DNA of 15,798 nucleotides from an uncultured Bacteroidales bacterium (GTDB lineage Bacteria > Bacteroidota > Bacteroidia > Bacteroidales > Bacteroidaceae). The stretch covers positions 1-15,798 of the forward strand of contig CALCYA010000038.1 in the NCBI GenBank assembly GCA_937906165.1, given 5' to 3'. Under the pieces are notes generated by a model that saw only the letters and a program-made list of their open reading frames with translations, did no database searches and was not told the origin of the DNA. Below, piece by piece: positions 1 to 6,028 of this stretch. Within the stretch, counting starts at the first letter, position 1; every line of letters starts with the position of its first letter. A program made the position numbers and the translations under genes.

Positions 1-126
1 GGATGACACCATCGCGGTAGATATTTGTATCAATGGACAACTCCTATATTATTGCTTATTAGAAACTTATATTTCCTGTTTTTTGGCTCAGAACCTCAGA
101 GTGGGCGTTAGACTATTGAAGAGAAC

Positions 127-149
127 CACCTACCATCGGGTTGTTGCCT
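127..149 (-). pseudogene. Vestige A of a GGGtGRT-family gene (GNNPMVG segment)
   Basis: On the minus strand this 23-nt stretch reads Gly-Asn-Asn-Pro-Met-Val-Gly, the same as residues 315-321 of the intact GGGtGRT protein in this window (minus strand, 6120-6098). Apart from the base at the fragment's left end, the two differences are at third codon positions (GGC for GGT, CCG for CCA). It is too short to stand alone. It lies in the expected order downstream of the other vestige-A piece at 452-395, with about 245 nt between them instead of about 75. Confidence 0.5.
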
Positions 150-151
150 TA

Positions 152-300
152 GGCGAGTAATGGCTGCATTCGTTGTGTGTGAAAATTAATTTTCACTCAT
201 TCGCTTGCGCATTACTTGCTGAAAGCGAGTAATGGCTGCATTCGTTGTAAGTCGCTCAAGCAAGCTTGGCACCTCACTCGCTTTCACATTACTTGCCTTC
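152..300. repeat. Two tandem palindromic repeat units
   Basis: A 24-nt sequence beginning GCGAGTAATGGC occurs at 153-176 and again at 225-248, a 72-nt period. Each unit ends with an inverted match (CATTACTTGC at 210-219 and 287-296), so each can fold into a hairpin. The first unit has a perfect 18-bp palindrome at its centre (179-196, arms GTGAAAATT/AATTTTCAC). The element could be a REP-like or BIME-like dispersed repeat. I see no coding capacity. Confidence 0.6.
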
Positions 301-345
301 GGCGAGTATTAATATGGCTCCTCTATCGCAAGCGGTCCCTGGAGT

Positions 346-381
346 GCTCCTCTGTTTATAGAGGAGCTGTCACATAGTGAC
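346..381. repeat. Pair of small hairpins
   Basis: GCTCCTCT (346-353) pairs exactly with AGAGGAGC (360-367) over a 6-nt loop. GTCAC/GTGAC follows at 369-381. A further copy of the left arm occurs at 317-324. Neither hairpin has a T-run, so a terminator role is not supported. Confidence 0.4.
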
Positions 382-394
382 TGAGGAGTAAAAA

Positions 395-466
395 TACGGC
401 CCCAAATTGTAACAGGGCGGTCATCATCTACCTGCCGTATCGCTTACTATGAAAAAAGGATAGAAC
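395..466 (-). repeat. Junction repeat, copy A: GGGtGRT vestige plus terminator arm
   Basis: This stretch matches 3380-3449 with four substitutions and one 2-nt indel. Read on the minus strand it contains a terminator half, then Ser-Tyr-Gly, Met-Thr and Gly-Arg codons corresponding to about residues 280-289 of the intact GGGtGRT protein. Small insertions shared by both copies interrupt them. The shared insertions mean copies A and B descend from one already decayed ancestor. Confidence 0.6.
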
Positions 467-480
467 CGAACGTTCTCTCC
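452..480 (-). terminator. Intrinsic terminator (minus strand), copy A
   Basis: Arms 458-466 and 472-480 form a 9-bp stem with one mismatch and a 5-nt loop. On the minus strand it is followed by six T (452-457). It is the diverged twin of the terminator at 3435-3464. No intact minus-strand gene now ends at it. Confidence 0.6.
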
Positions 481-573
481 TTACTTTATGAACTCCTTGA
501 GCTTCGGTGATGCTTTCCAAAGGTTTTCTTATTCGAAAAAACTTCACCTAATGACATTAATTTCGATTATAGC

Positions 574-604
574 TTGTTGGATGGCAAAATAAAACATATA
601 TTTG
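574..604 (+). promoter_or_regulatory. Bacteroidetes-type promoter for the AAA+ ATPase
   Basis: TATATTTG at 597-604 fits the -7 consensus TAnnTTTG exactly. TTG trinucleotides at 574-576 and 577-579 lie 20 and 17 nt upstream, in the -33 range. Transcription would start near 610, leaving a leader of roughly 40 nt before the ATG at 648. Confidence 0.6.
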
Positions 605-647
605 CATTCGGAAAAAATGTCATTTTGTGATGTAAATTTCGAGCGTA

Positions 648-1904
648 ATGGAAAGGATAGATAGAACTAAATATTTGAATGAACTTATTTCTTTAAGGAA
701 TAATGGTATGATAAAGGTTGTGACAGGTATGCGCCGATGTGGTAAATCTTATCTGTTATTCGAAATCTTTACATCGTTCTTAAAGGAAAATGGTGTCAAC
801 GAAGACCACATAATAAGTGTTGACCTGGAAGATTTCAAGAACAAGGCAATGAGGAATCCTGAAAATCTCTATGCTTATGTTGAAAGCCGCATAACTGACG
901 ATGAAATGTATTATATCCTTTTGGACGAGATTCAGATGCTTGGTGAGTTTGAGGATGTGCTGAATGGCTTTTTAAGAAAGCCTAATGTGGATATATATGT
1001 GACCGGAAGCAATGCCAAATTCCTTTCTAAAGACATTATAACAGAATTTAGAGGAAGAGGTTTCGAGGTTAAAATGTACCCACTGAGTTTTAGTGAATTC
1101 ATGTCGGCATATTCAGGAAGCATTCAAGCCGGATTCAATGAATATATGTTGTATGGTGGATTACCTCAGATATTGACTTACAAAAACGAAGATCAGAAAG
1201 TCCGTTTTCTCAAATCTTTATTTGCCGAAACTTATATAAAGGATATTAAGGATAGGCACGGAGTAAAAAAAGACGATGATCTTGAGGAATTGATTAATAT
1301 TATGGCATCCGGAATTGGGGCTTTGACCAATCCAAACAAATTGGCCAATACATTCAAGAGTGAAAAGAAGTCTTCAATAACCTATGATACAATCAAGGAC
1401 TATATCGAATATCTATGTAACTCATTTTTGATAGAAAAAGCAACAAGATACGATATTAAAGGAAAGAAATACATCAACACTCCATTCAAATATTATTTTT
1501 CTGACTTGGGATTGCGCAATGCTCGTTTAAACTTCCGTCAGTCAGAGAAAAGTCATCTTATGGAAAATTTAATCTATAACGAATTAAGGATTAGGGGATT
1601 TAATGTAGATGTTGGAGTTGTTCCTGTTGTTGTAAAAGATAACAAAGGTAAACAGCAGCGATTGCAGCTTGAAGTTGATTTTGTCTGCAACTTGGGAAGT
1701 AGACGATACTACATCCAATCTGCCTTTAGAATGGAAACTGACGAAAAAATCAAACAAGAAAGTGCTTCTCTGTTGAAAGTGGATGACTCATTCAAGAAAA
1801 TCATTGTATTGGGAGAGGAAACTCCTGTATTAAGAGATGAAGCCGGAATAACTACAATCAGCATTTACGATTTCTTACTAATGGACAATTCTCTTGAATT
1901 ATAG
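648..1904 (+). CDS. AAA+ ATPase with DUF4143 C-terminal domain
   Basis: This 418-residue protein has the layout of the AAA_14/DUF4143 family, which is common in Bacteroidetes. The ATPase domain shows a P-loop GMRRCGKS (27-34), a Walker B ILLDE (90-94) and a sensor-1-like TGSN (119-122), followed by the family's RGRGFE and PLSFSEF stretches (about 135-151). The C-terminal half holds ENLIYNEL (306-313), LEVDF (341-345) and YYIQSA (354-359), a pattern like a PD-(D/E)xK fold. Q357 stands where a catalytic Lys would be, so nuclease activity is not expected. The ATG at 648 follows a good promoter. The gene has no co-directional partner and is AT-rich like the rest of the block. The family's physiological role is unknown. 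A stress or mobile-element function is only an inference from the neighbours. Confidence 0.88.
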   Translation: MERIDRTKYLNELISLRNNGMIKVVTGMRRCGKSYLLFEIFTSFLKENGVNEDHIISVDLEDFKNKAMRNPENLYAYVESRITDDEMYYILLDEIQMLGEFEDVLNGFLRKPNVDIYVTGSNAKFLSKDIITEFRGRGFEVKMYPLSFSEFMSAYSGSIQAGFNEYMLYGGLPQILTYKNEDQKVRFLKSLFAETYIKDIKDRHGVKKDDDLEELINIMASGIGALTNPNKLANTFKSEKKSSITYDTIKDYIEYLCNSFLIEKATRYDIKGKKYINTPFKYYFSDLGLRNARLNFRQSEKSHLMENLIYNELRIRGFNVDVGVVPVVVKDNKGKQQRLQLEVDFVCNLGSRRYYIQSAFRMETDEKIKQESASLLKVDDSFKKIIVLGEETPVLRDEAGITTISIYDFLLMDNSLEL

Positions 1905-1928
1905 GATGATAATTAAGATAGTCCCTAT

Positions 1929-1964
1929 AAAAAATCTCCTGCAACCTTGCGGCTGCAGGAGATT
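1929..1964 (-). terminator. Terminator of the vestigial GGGtGRT copy
   Basis: Perfect 11-bp arms (1933-1943 and 1954-1964) are followed on the minus strand by six T (1929-1934). It sits the same distance beyond the vestigial stop codon as the terminator at 5989-6028 beyond the live gene, and it is better preserved than that one. It may also stop plus-strand transcripts from the ATPase gene, which ends 24 nt before it, but the T-run favours minus-strand use. Confidence 0.75.
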
Positions 1965-2026
1965 GTAATATGTAATTATCTATCTAATTACTTGCTCAAT
2001 GCACCGGCGATATCCACTGCGATAGC
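1956..2026. repeat. 71-bp direct repeat, left copy
   Basis: The segment matches 6020-6090 at 67 of 71 positions. It covers the terminator's right arm, the 3'-UTR and the last 12 codons plus stop of a GGGtGRT gene. The pair brackets about 4 kb carrying abi and the XRE/CoiA operon. The layout resembles either attachment sites or the result of homologous recombination. Confidence 0.8.
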
Positions 2027-2068
2027 CCAACAAGTTAGGCGCTACTTATCATTTGGTGCACCTACCAT
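1988..2068 (-). pseudogene. Vestige B (3' end) of a GGGtGRT-family gene
   Basis: The minus strand reads MVGA, about 28 nt of unrelated sequence containing an in-frame stop, then AIAVDIAGALSK and a stop. The intact protein ends MVGATVAIAVDIAGALSK. In the final 12 codons the three changes I can see are all synonymous (GCC/GCA, GGT/GGC, AAG/AAA). This indicates that the piece derives from a gene once under selection and diverged from the local copy, not from a very recent duplication. The upstream part of the same vestige appears to lie beyond the abi cassette at 3355-3425. Confidence 0.75.
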
Positions 2069-2079
2069 CTAAACTGCTA

Positions 2080-2138
2080 AACACAACAATCCCCTGGGAC
2101 TACCTTTGTTATATAGGCGGTTCCGGGGGATTTTGTTT
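2080..2138. repeat. Hairpin-forming direct repeat, left of abi (also a terminator)
   Basis: This 59-nt element recurs at 3267-3323 with three substitutions and two single-base indels. Its ends are complementary (AATCCCC at 2088-2094, GGGGATT at 2126-2132), giving a long imperfect hairpin about 10 nt beyond the abi stop. It probably ends abi transcription. The plus-strand side runs into a T-rich tail, so it could work both ways. Confidence 0.65.
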
Positions 2139-2147
2139 CTATTCTTT

Positions 2148-3047
2148 CTATGCCTTCCAAAGAGGTTCCATCTCCCAATCTTTTGGGAATCCCATAGCCG
2201 TAACATCAATATTTGGATATTTTTGCAATAGTTGTTTGAATTTAATTACAAAGTCGTTGTTTTCATATATACTATTTTGCCAGTAAATGATACAACACAA
2301 CAGTGCATAAATTTTACGGGTGTCTAAATTTAAATTTGTAATCCAAGCATTTGACATCGATTTAGGTAACTGGGGAATCATTGAGAAGCGCCTGTTCCAA
2401 ACTCGTGCATGATGGGCACAACAATTACGTAATACGGCAATACTTCTCATCCAACTTTCAAGATATTCGTGCTGCGGAACACCAAAACTCTTTGCAATGT
2501 CTTTTTTAACATTCTTATCTTTGAAGTTACCATATAGTTTGGAAAGTACACCAAATGACGCAACTTCTAAAGTTTTCCAAGACGGAGGCATATCTGGAAA
2601 GTCATATTTTCGATAATGTTCCTGTATAAAATCTTCCTTAGATCTGTCTAATTCTTTTCTAAGACTTGCAATATTTTCTATTTGTTGTTTTGAACTTTTT
2701 ACTAATGTATCATCCATAAACCAGAATGGACCATACATGATAGAAAAAGAGTGAATAACCTTTGTGCGTAATGCAATTTCAATGCTTTGTATTGCAGAAA
2801 AGATTAAAGCACGTAACTCCTTGTCAAAATAATATAGTAATAATGCGTTATTGAAGTGACTATTTGGTTTGAATTGGTGTCCTTGCCCCTTTTCTTCCAT
2901 TGGTCGCCAATAGCTGGCTAATCTAAAATAACTGATTATCGAGAGAGTCTTGTTGGTTTGATTCTCATCATCAATAATCAAACCATTTTTCTTTAAGCGT
3001 TCAATTTGTTCTTGGATACTTAACGCCTTGTTGTTGTATATATTCAT
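2148..3047 (-). CDS. Abi_2 family protein (AbiD/AbiF-like, HEPN RNase type)
   Basis: The 299-residue protein has the size and layout of the Abi_2 (AbiD/AbiF) abortive-infection family. The N-terminus shows the family pattern of an amphipathic helix (about 11-22) followed by IISYFRLASYW (37-47). The C-terminal half carries LRNCCAHHARVWN (206-218), whose R207-x4-H212 is the HEPN nuclease motif. Such proteins are thought to cleave RNA after phage infection and stop the host cell; that is family knowledge, not shown here. The ATG at 3047 follows a near-consensus promoter and a hairpin leader. The gene stands alone, bracketed by a 57-59 bp direct repeat, and seems to sit inside a broken GGGtGRT copy. 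No antitoxin-like partner is adjacent. Confidence 0.88.
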   Translation of the reverse strand: MNIYNNKALSIQEQIERLKKNGLIIDDENQTNKTLSIISYFRLASYWRPMEEKGQGHQFKPNSHFNNALLLYYFDKELRALIFSAIQSIEIALRTKVIHSFSIMYGPFWFMDDTLVKSSKQQIENIASLRKELDRSKEDFIQEHYRKYDFPDMPPSWKTLEVASFGVLSKLYGNFKDKNVKKDIAKSFGVPQHEYLESWMRSIAVLRNCCAHHARVWNRRFSMIPQLPKSMSNAWITNLNLDTRKIYALLCCIIYWQNSIYENNDFVIKFKQLLQKYPNIDVTAMGFPKDWEMEPLWKA

Positions 3048-3064
3048 CGTATAAAAAGCAAAAG

Positions 3065-3104
3065 TTCCGCCCTGGTACGCTGTTCTATGGGAAGCGTGGC
3101 GGAA
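3065..3104 (-). promoter_or_regulatory. Hairpin in the abi 5' leader
   Basis: TTCCGCC (3065-3071) pairs with GGCGGAA (3098-3104), and ACGC (3077-3080) with GCGT (3094-3097). The result is a two-part stem with a 5-nt bulge and a 13-nt loop. It lies between the promoter and the start codon, ending about 17 nt before the ATG. It could limit translation or stabilise the mRNA; that role is inference. Confidence 0.5.
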
Positions 3105-3114
3105 TCTGTTACTG

Positions 3115-3146
3115 CAAAGGTAACATAAATAAGGAACGTATGCAAT
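3115..3146 (-). promoter_or_regulatory. Bacteroidetes-type promoter for abi
   Basis: On the minus strand TACCTTTG (3122-3115) matches TAnnTTTG exactly. ATTG (3146-3143) lies 20 nt upstream as the -33 element. The predicted leader is about 60 nt. Confidence 0.7.
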
Positions 3147-3266
3147 AGTAAATCTCCAAAAAATGTCAAATCAGAGAACTTTTTAGCTTTTGTTTATGAA
3201 TATTGCCAAGATTGAAGGCGTGGGAATCTCCACAATGATAAGATTGAAGAAAAAGCTTTGCGAATT

Positions 3267-3323
3267 AACACAACAATCCCCAGGACTACCTTGTTATATA
3301 GATGGTTCCGGGGGATTTTGTTT
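3267..3323. repeat. Hairpin-forming direct repeat, right of abi
   Basis: This is the right-hand copy of the element at 2080-2138. It lies about 120 nt upstream of the abi promoter, so the abi unit has the same hairpin at both ends. In plus-strand orientation it ends with a T-rich run. Confidence 0.65.
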
Positions 3324-3354
3324 TCTCATTTACACAATATTTTGGACACTGCCC

Positions 3355-3425
3355 AAAGTTAATTGAGCGTCTGAGTGCATACGGCCCCGAATTGTAACAA
3401 GGCGGTCATTATCTACCTGCCGTAG
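3355..3425 (-). pseudogene. Vestige B (internal part) of a GGGtGRT-family gene
   Basis: The minus strand reads Ser-Tyr-Gly, a 9-nt insertion, Met-Thr, about 8 nt of disruption, then GRMHSDAQ. This corresponds to residues 280-295 of the intact protein. An 18-nt core (3370-3387) is identical to 6184-6201. Beyond it, GAC/GAT, GCT/GCA and CAA/CAG are synonymous differences. It fades out within a few codons after DAQ. The continuation of the same gene (MVGA to the stop) lies at 2068-1988, with the abi cassette between. Confidence 0.65.
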
Positions 3426-3449
3426 CTTACTATGAAAAAAGGAGAGAAC
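3380..3449 (-). repeat. Junction repeat, copy B
   Basis: This copy lies 2985 nt from copy A (395-466) in the same orientation and carries the same GGGtGRT fragment with the same small insertions and an adjoining terminator arm. The pair brackets the AAA+ ATPase and abi genes. Confidence 0.65.
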
Positions 3450-3464
3450 CTTTCGGCTCTCTCC
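3435..3464 (-). terminator. Intrinsic terminator (minus strand), copy B
   Basis: The 10-nt arms (3441-3450 and 3455-3464) have one A-C mismatch. On the minus strand the loop is GAAA, a GNRA tetraloop, and six T follow (3435-3440). It lies downstream of the XRE/CoiA operon and could be a backup stop for it. Confidence 0.75.
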
Positions 3465-3752
3465 TTAGTCCGGCCTTTAACAAGAGGGGACATAGCAACT
3501 AAATATAAAACACAAAATTCATTAATACCTGGTAAGATATGGAAAGGGCGAAGAGCGTCTATATTTTATTGGAAGAATAGCAAGGTGCAAGTAACCATTG
3601 AGCTTTAGTCCCTTTGAAGAAAGTACCAAACTATTAAACCACCAAGCTACAGTTGAAAAGACTGCGCAAGGTGGTTCTTTTTTTTACTCCTTTGAGTATA
3701 CAATGTTCATCAACTAATATATTGTTTGTAATAATATTACAAGTGTAGCAAC
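3465..3752. other. Intergenic stretch without a recognisable gene
   Basis: Only very short open frames occur here, for example 13 codons from 3539 on the plus strand. The one clear signal is the terminator at 3637-3684. The sequence is AT-rich and I recognise no RNA family. Confidence 0.5.
3637..3684. terminator. Terminator, strongest in plus direction
   Basis: AACCACC (3637-3643) pairs with GGTGGTT (3670-3676), with an inner CAGT/ACTG stem. On the plus strand C and eight T follow. On the minus strand the hairpin is followed by a weaker TTTAATAGTTT, which would serve the coiA-like gene ending 69 nt upstream. No plus-strand gene is visible to explain the T8 side. Confidence 0.7.
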
Positions 3753-4853
3753 CTACTTGCTTGGCAATATCCTGTTTTTACTAATGTTGTCTATTTCCCA
3801 AATAGACAGGTTGTTGTACTCAAAATTCTTAAAGGAGTTAAGATAATAATCTCTACTTTTTTTATTATATAGGTAATCAGGACATTTGATAGCTTCAGAT
3901 TCTACTTCAATTTGGCTACCAGTTTTTTCACAATAAGGAGTTGCTTCACTAGTGCATTTCCTGTATTTGCATAATAAGCAACTACGAATTGGATAGCCCA
4001 AAGCGTGTACTTTGGCTATTGATGCAGTATAAAATATAGAGCGATCTAAGTCTATATTGGGAATGACAATCTCCAAAACCGTAGCTCTCTTTCTTTTGTC
4101 AATATTATGGCAATTGCAATAATCAATATGACATTTTCCGCTTTCGTAAAGTTGAAATTTGTATAAACAGACATGAGGCATCTTGTACTTTTTAATCCTT
4201 CGTTCTGTTTTAAACCCATAAAAATGCACAATATCACTTTCGACGATTTTTCCAGATATAATCTTTTCAACGTCTTCTTCAGAACTGATATCAAACTCTA
4301 TAATACGATTATTAGAATTCTTTTTTTTCTCTGTGCATTCATGTGTTACTTTTATTTCAATAAATATATTATTGTTGTTATTTTTTTCATCGTACCAAAG
4401 AAGATCCGGACGAAACAGTTCTCCGTTGATATTAAAACCTTTCTCAATTTCGCATTTGTTTAATATCTTTTTAATGTTAAACTCTTTTTGTTCTGTTTTT
4501 TTGCATGAAGAATTTTCGTTATATTTTCTCCAAAAACATGTTTCATAGTCTTCGCAAATGCCAGTCTCATTGTAGCAAATTATTATTTCTTGACTTTTTT
4601 CAAACCATTCCTTAATGCGAATTTTGGCATAAGCATGGAGGTAGGATTCATAAGAGCAATTTCTTTGTTCTTCTGTTGCACTCCTCCAATCATGAGCAAA
4701 GTGCCATTTTCTTATTTTTCCACAACGTTTAAGCATCTTACATCCGCAATGAGGGCAATAAAACTCTTCATTTGATTCATGTGCGATATCAATATTGGTT
4801 AATACGCCATCTAGAGAAACCGCAAAATGCTGCTCCCTTCTATATTCTTCCAT
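3753..4853 (-). CDS. CoiA-like protein: zinc finger plus PD-(D/E)xK nuclease
   Basis: This 366-residue protein resembles the CoiA family (competence protein CoiA-like). Near the N-terminus C33-P-H-C36 and H51-F-A-H54 form a probable zinc site, followed by a helix (about 69-85) typical of the family. A PD-(D/E)xK core follows: P149-D150, then E166-I-K168 in a hydrophobic strand. A further cysteine cluster (C292, C295, C300, C308, C324) near the C-terminus could bind a second zinc and is not part of the CoiA core I know. In Firmicutes CoiA acts in processing DNA during transformation. In this setting a DNA-targeting defence role is a plausible inference. It is the second gene of an operon, 14 nt after the XRE gene. 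It is noticeably richer in AAA/AAT-type codons than the core genes to the right, which suggests transfer. Confidence 0.75.
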   Translation of the reverse strand: MEEYRREQHFAVSLDGVLTNIDIAHESNEEFYCPHCGCKMLKRCGKIRKWHFAHDWRSATEEQRNCSYESYLHAYAKIRIKEWFEKSQEIIICYNETGICEDYETCFWRKYNENSSCKKTEQKEFNIKKILNKCEIEKGFNINGELFRPDLLWYDEKNNNNNIFIEIKVTHECTEKKKNSNNRIIEFDISSEEDVEKIISGKIVESDIVHFYGFKTERRIKKYKMPHVCLYKFQLYESGKCHIDYCNCHNIDKRKRATVLEIVIPNIDLDRSIFYTASIAKVHALGYPIRSCLLCKYRKCTSEATPYCEKTGSQIEVESEAIKCPDYLYNKKSRDYYLNSFKNFEYNNLSIWEIDNISKNRILPSK

Positions 4854-4867
4854 AATTAGGGTGAATT

Positions 4868-5365
4868 TTAGATGTCTACAAAATCAACTTTCTTACCTAA
4901 TGCTGTTGCGAGTCTAGAGAGAATATCCAATCCCACAGAATATTTCCCATTTTCTATTCGACTAAGATTGGCTGCATCTATTCCTGCTAACCTAGCTAGG
5001 TCGCGTGCTTCAATACCTCTTTCCTCGCGTATCTGACGTATACGTGCACCTATACGAGTCCTGTCCTCATGTCTTGTTCCTGAACTTATGCCCAATATCC
5101 CACCAGCTATGGCAAAGCGAATTGATTCCCGCCAAATGGAATTTATCATCTGTTCTTTATTTTCAGAGAAATTTTTATCAAATAATATTTCAAGCCAGTG
5201 TAACTCGTATTCTTGTGTCGCCTTACTAGTATAAGTGCCAATAGGACAAATAACGGTAAAGACCTCCCCATCAGGAGCGGTAATTTCGACTTCATTTCTG
5301 CTTAGAATTTGTGCAGAAGACTGTGTTTTTGTCTTAAGAAATTTTTCTAGTTCTTTTTCTGTCAT
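4868..5365 (-). CDS. XRE-family HTH regulator with N-terminal extra domain
   Basis: The 165-residue protein ends with a Cro/C1-type helix-turn-helix. RIGARIRQIREERG (104-117) starts it, LARLAGID (123-130) and LSRIENG (134-140) give the two core helices, and a closing helix runs at 145-156. The first 90 or so residues form a separate acidic/aromatic domain (TAPDGEVFTVICP at 29-41) that I do not recognise. It is the first gene of the two-gene unit, directly behind a near-consensus promoter, and could regulate its own operon by binding there. An antitoxin-like or sensor role for the N-terminal domain is possible but unproven. Confidence 0.85.
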   Translation of the reverse strand: MTEKELEKFLKTKTQSSAQILSRNEVEITAPDGEVFTVICPIGTYTSKATQEYELHWLEILFDKNFSENKEQMINSIWRESIRFAIAGGILGISSGTRHEDRTRIGARIRQIREERGIEARDLARLAGIDAANLSRIENGKYSVGLDILSRLATALGKKVDFVDI

Positions 5366-5420
5366 AATAAATAGTGCCGAATTTGATTATGTTGCCGCCA
5401 TATTTATTTGTTAAACGCTG

Positions 5421-5451
5421 TAAAGGTAATGATTATATTGTAATTGACAAA
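5421..5451 (-). promoter_or_regulatory. Bacteroidetes-type promoter for the XRE/CoiA operon
   Basis: On the minus strand TTTG (5451-5448), 19 nt, then TACCTTTA (5428-5421) match the consensus with one mismatch. The leader would be about 50 nt. Confidence 0.65.
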
Positions 5452-5988
5452 TAAGACAATTGAAAAATGTGCTTTATGACAATTTGTTGTCTGCTCAAGT
5501 TTGGTAAAACGTTTTGTACTGAGTGGTTTAATTTCATTCCTTGCACCAGCCTCTCAAACCCTTATATATGTAATAACCAATAACATAACAAAAACAAAGC
5601 CAAACAAACACAAGAAATAGAGAAAACAACACAGTATTAAATACAGAATAGAAAATGAACTTCTTTTCATTGCTTGTAATTTTTAACGGTTAAACAATAA
5701 AAGCGCACTTCGATAAATCTATTCCTCTGTAATACAGTGCTTTATGAGAGAATTAGCAACCAAATGCCTAAAAACGCAAAATTGGCTGCATATAAGCTAC
5801 AAAATTTATTGGTTTTCCCGTCTTTTTTAAGGTGAAACAGCCATACTTCACCATCTTGTCCGATACCTGTTTTGCTCCTCCTTATCTTCTGTTTCTTACT
5901 GCGTCAATTTACTTTTTCTTTTAGTGGATATAGCAGAATAGAGTAGTGTAAGCAACCAATTATTTATACGCAATTTGAAATGGAGTAT

Positions 5989-6028
5989 AAAAAATAATCC
6001 CCCATAACTTTATGAGTTACAGGAGATT
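5989..6028 (-). terminator. Terminator of the NifU-like/GGGtGRT operon
   Basis: The 14-nt arms (5996-6009 and 6015-6028) pair at 11 positions. On the minus strand six T follow (5989-5994). It lies 24 nt past the GGGtGRT stop codon. Confidence 0.75.

Larger units (their letters stand above)
1..647. other. Gene-free, repeat-rich left flank
   Basis: No open frame of convincing length occurs here on either strand. The stretch holds two decayed GGGtGRT gene fragments (127-149 and 395-452), tandem palindromic units (152-300), small hairpins at 346-367 (8-bp arms) and 369-381 (5-bp arms), a minus-strand terminator (452-480) and the promoter of the ATPase gene (574-604). The minus strand at 528-481 reads a 15-residue tail ending in KLKEFIK and a stop, directly before the terminator at 480-452. 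This could be the last codons of a lost gene. I see nothing recognisable in positions 1-120. Confidence 0.6.
1905..2147. other. Gap with GGGtGRT vestige and two terminators
   Basis: This gap between the ATPase and abi genes holds a minus-strand terminator (1929-1964), the 3' end of a vestigial GGGtGRT gene (1988-2068) and the left copy of the hairpin repeat that brackets abi (2080-2138). A plus-strand open frame across 2053-2286 is not considered real. Confidence 0.7.

Noticed and set aside
153..248. Possible CRISPR-like repeats
   Set aside because: Only two copies of a 24-nt repeat are present, each embedded in its own palindromic unit. There is no array, leader or cas gene.
2053..2286. 77-codon plus-strand open frame
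   Set aside because: It crosses the GGGtGRT vestige, the hairpin repeat and the 3' end of abi on the opposite strand, with no protein-like pattern of its own.
4052..4775. Several frames opposite or out of phase with the CoiA-like gene
   Set aside because: They are by-products of an AT-rich gene; only the 366-residue frame shows motifs.
5742..5903. 53-codon minus-strand open frame and the 28-codon frame from 5854
   Set aside because: The first lacks any start codon. The second has an AGGAGG too far upstream (22 nt) and no recognisable product.
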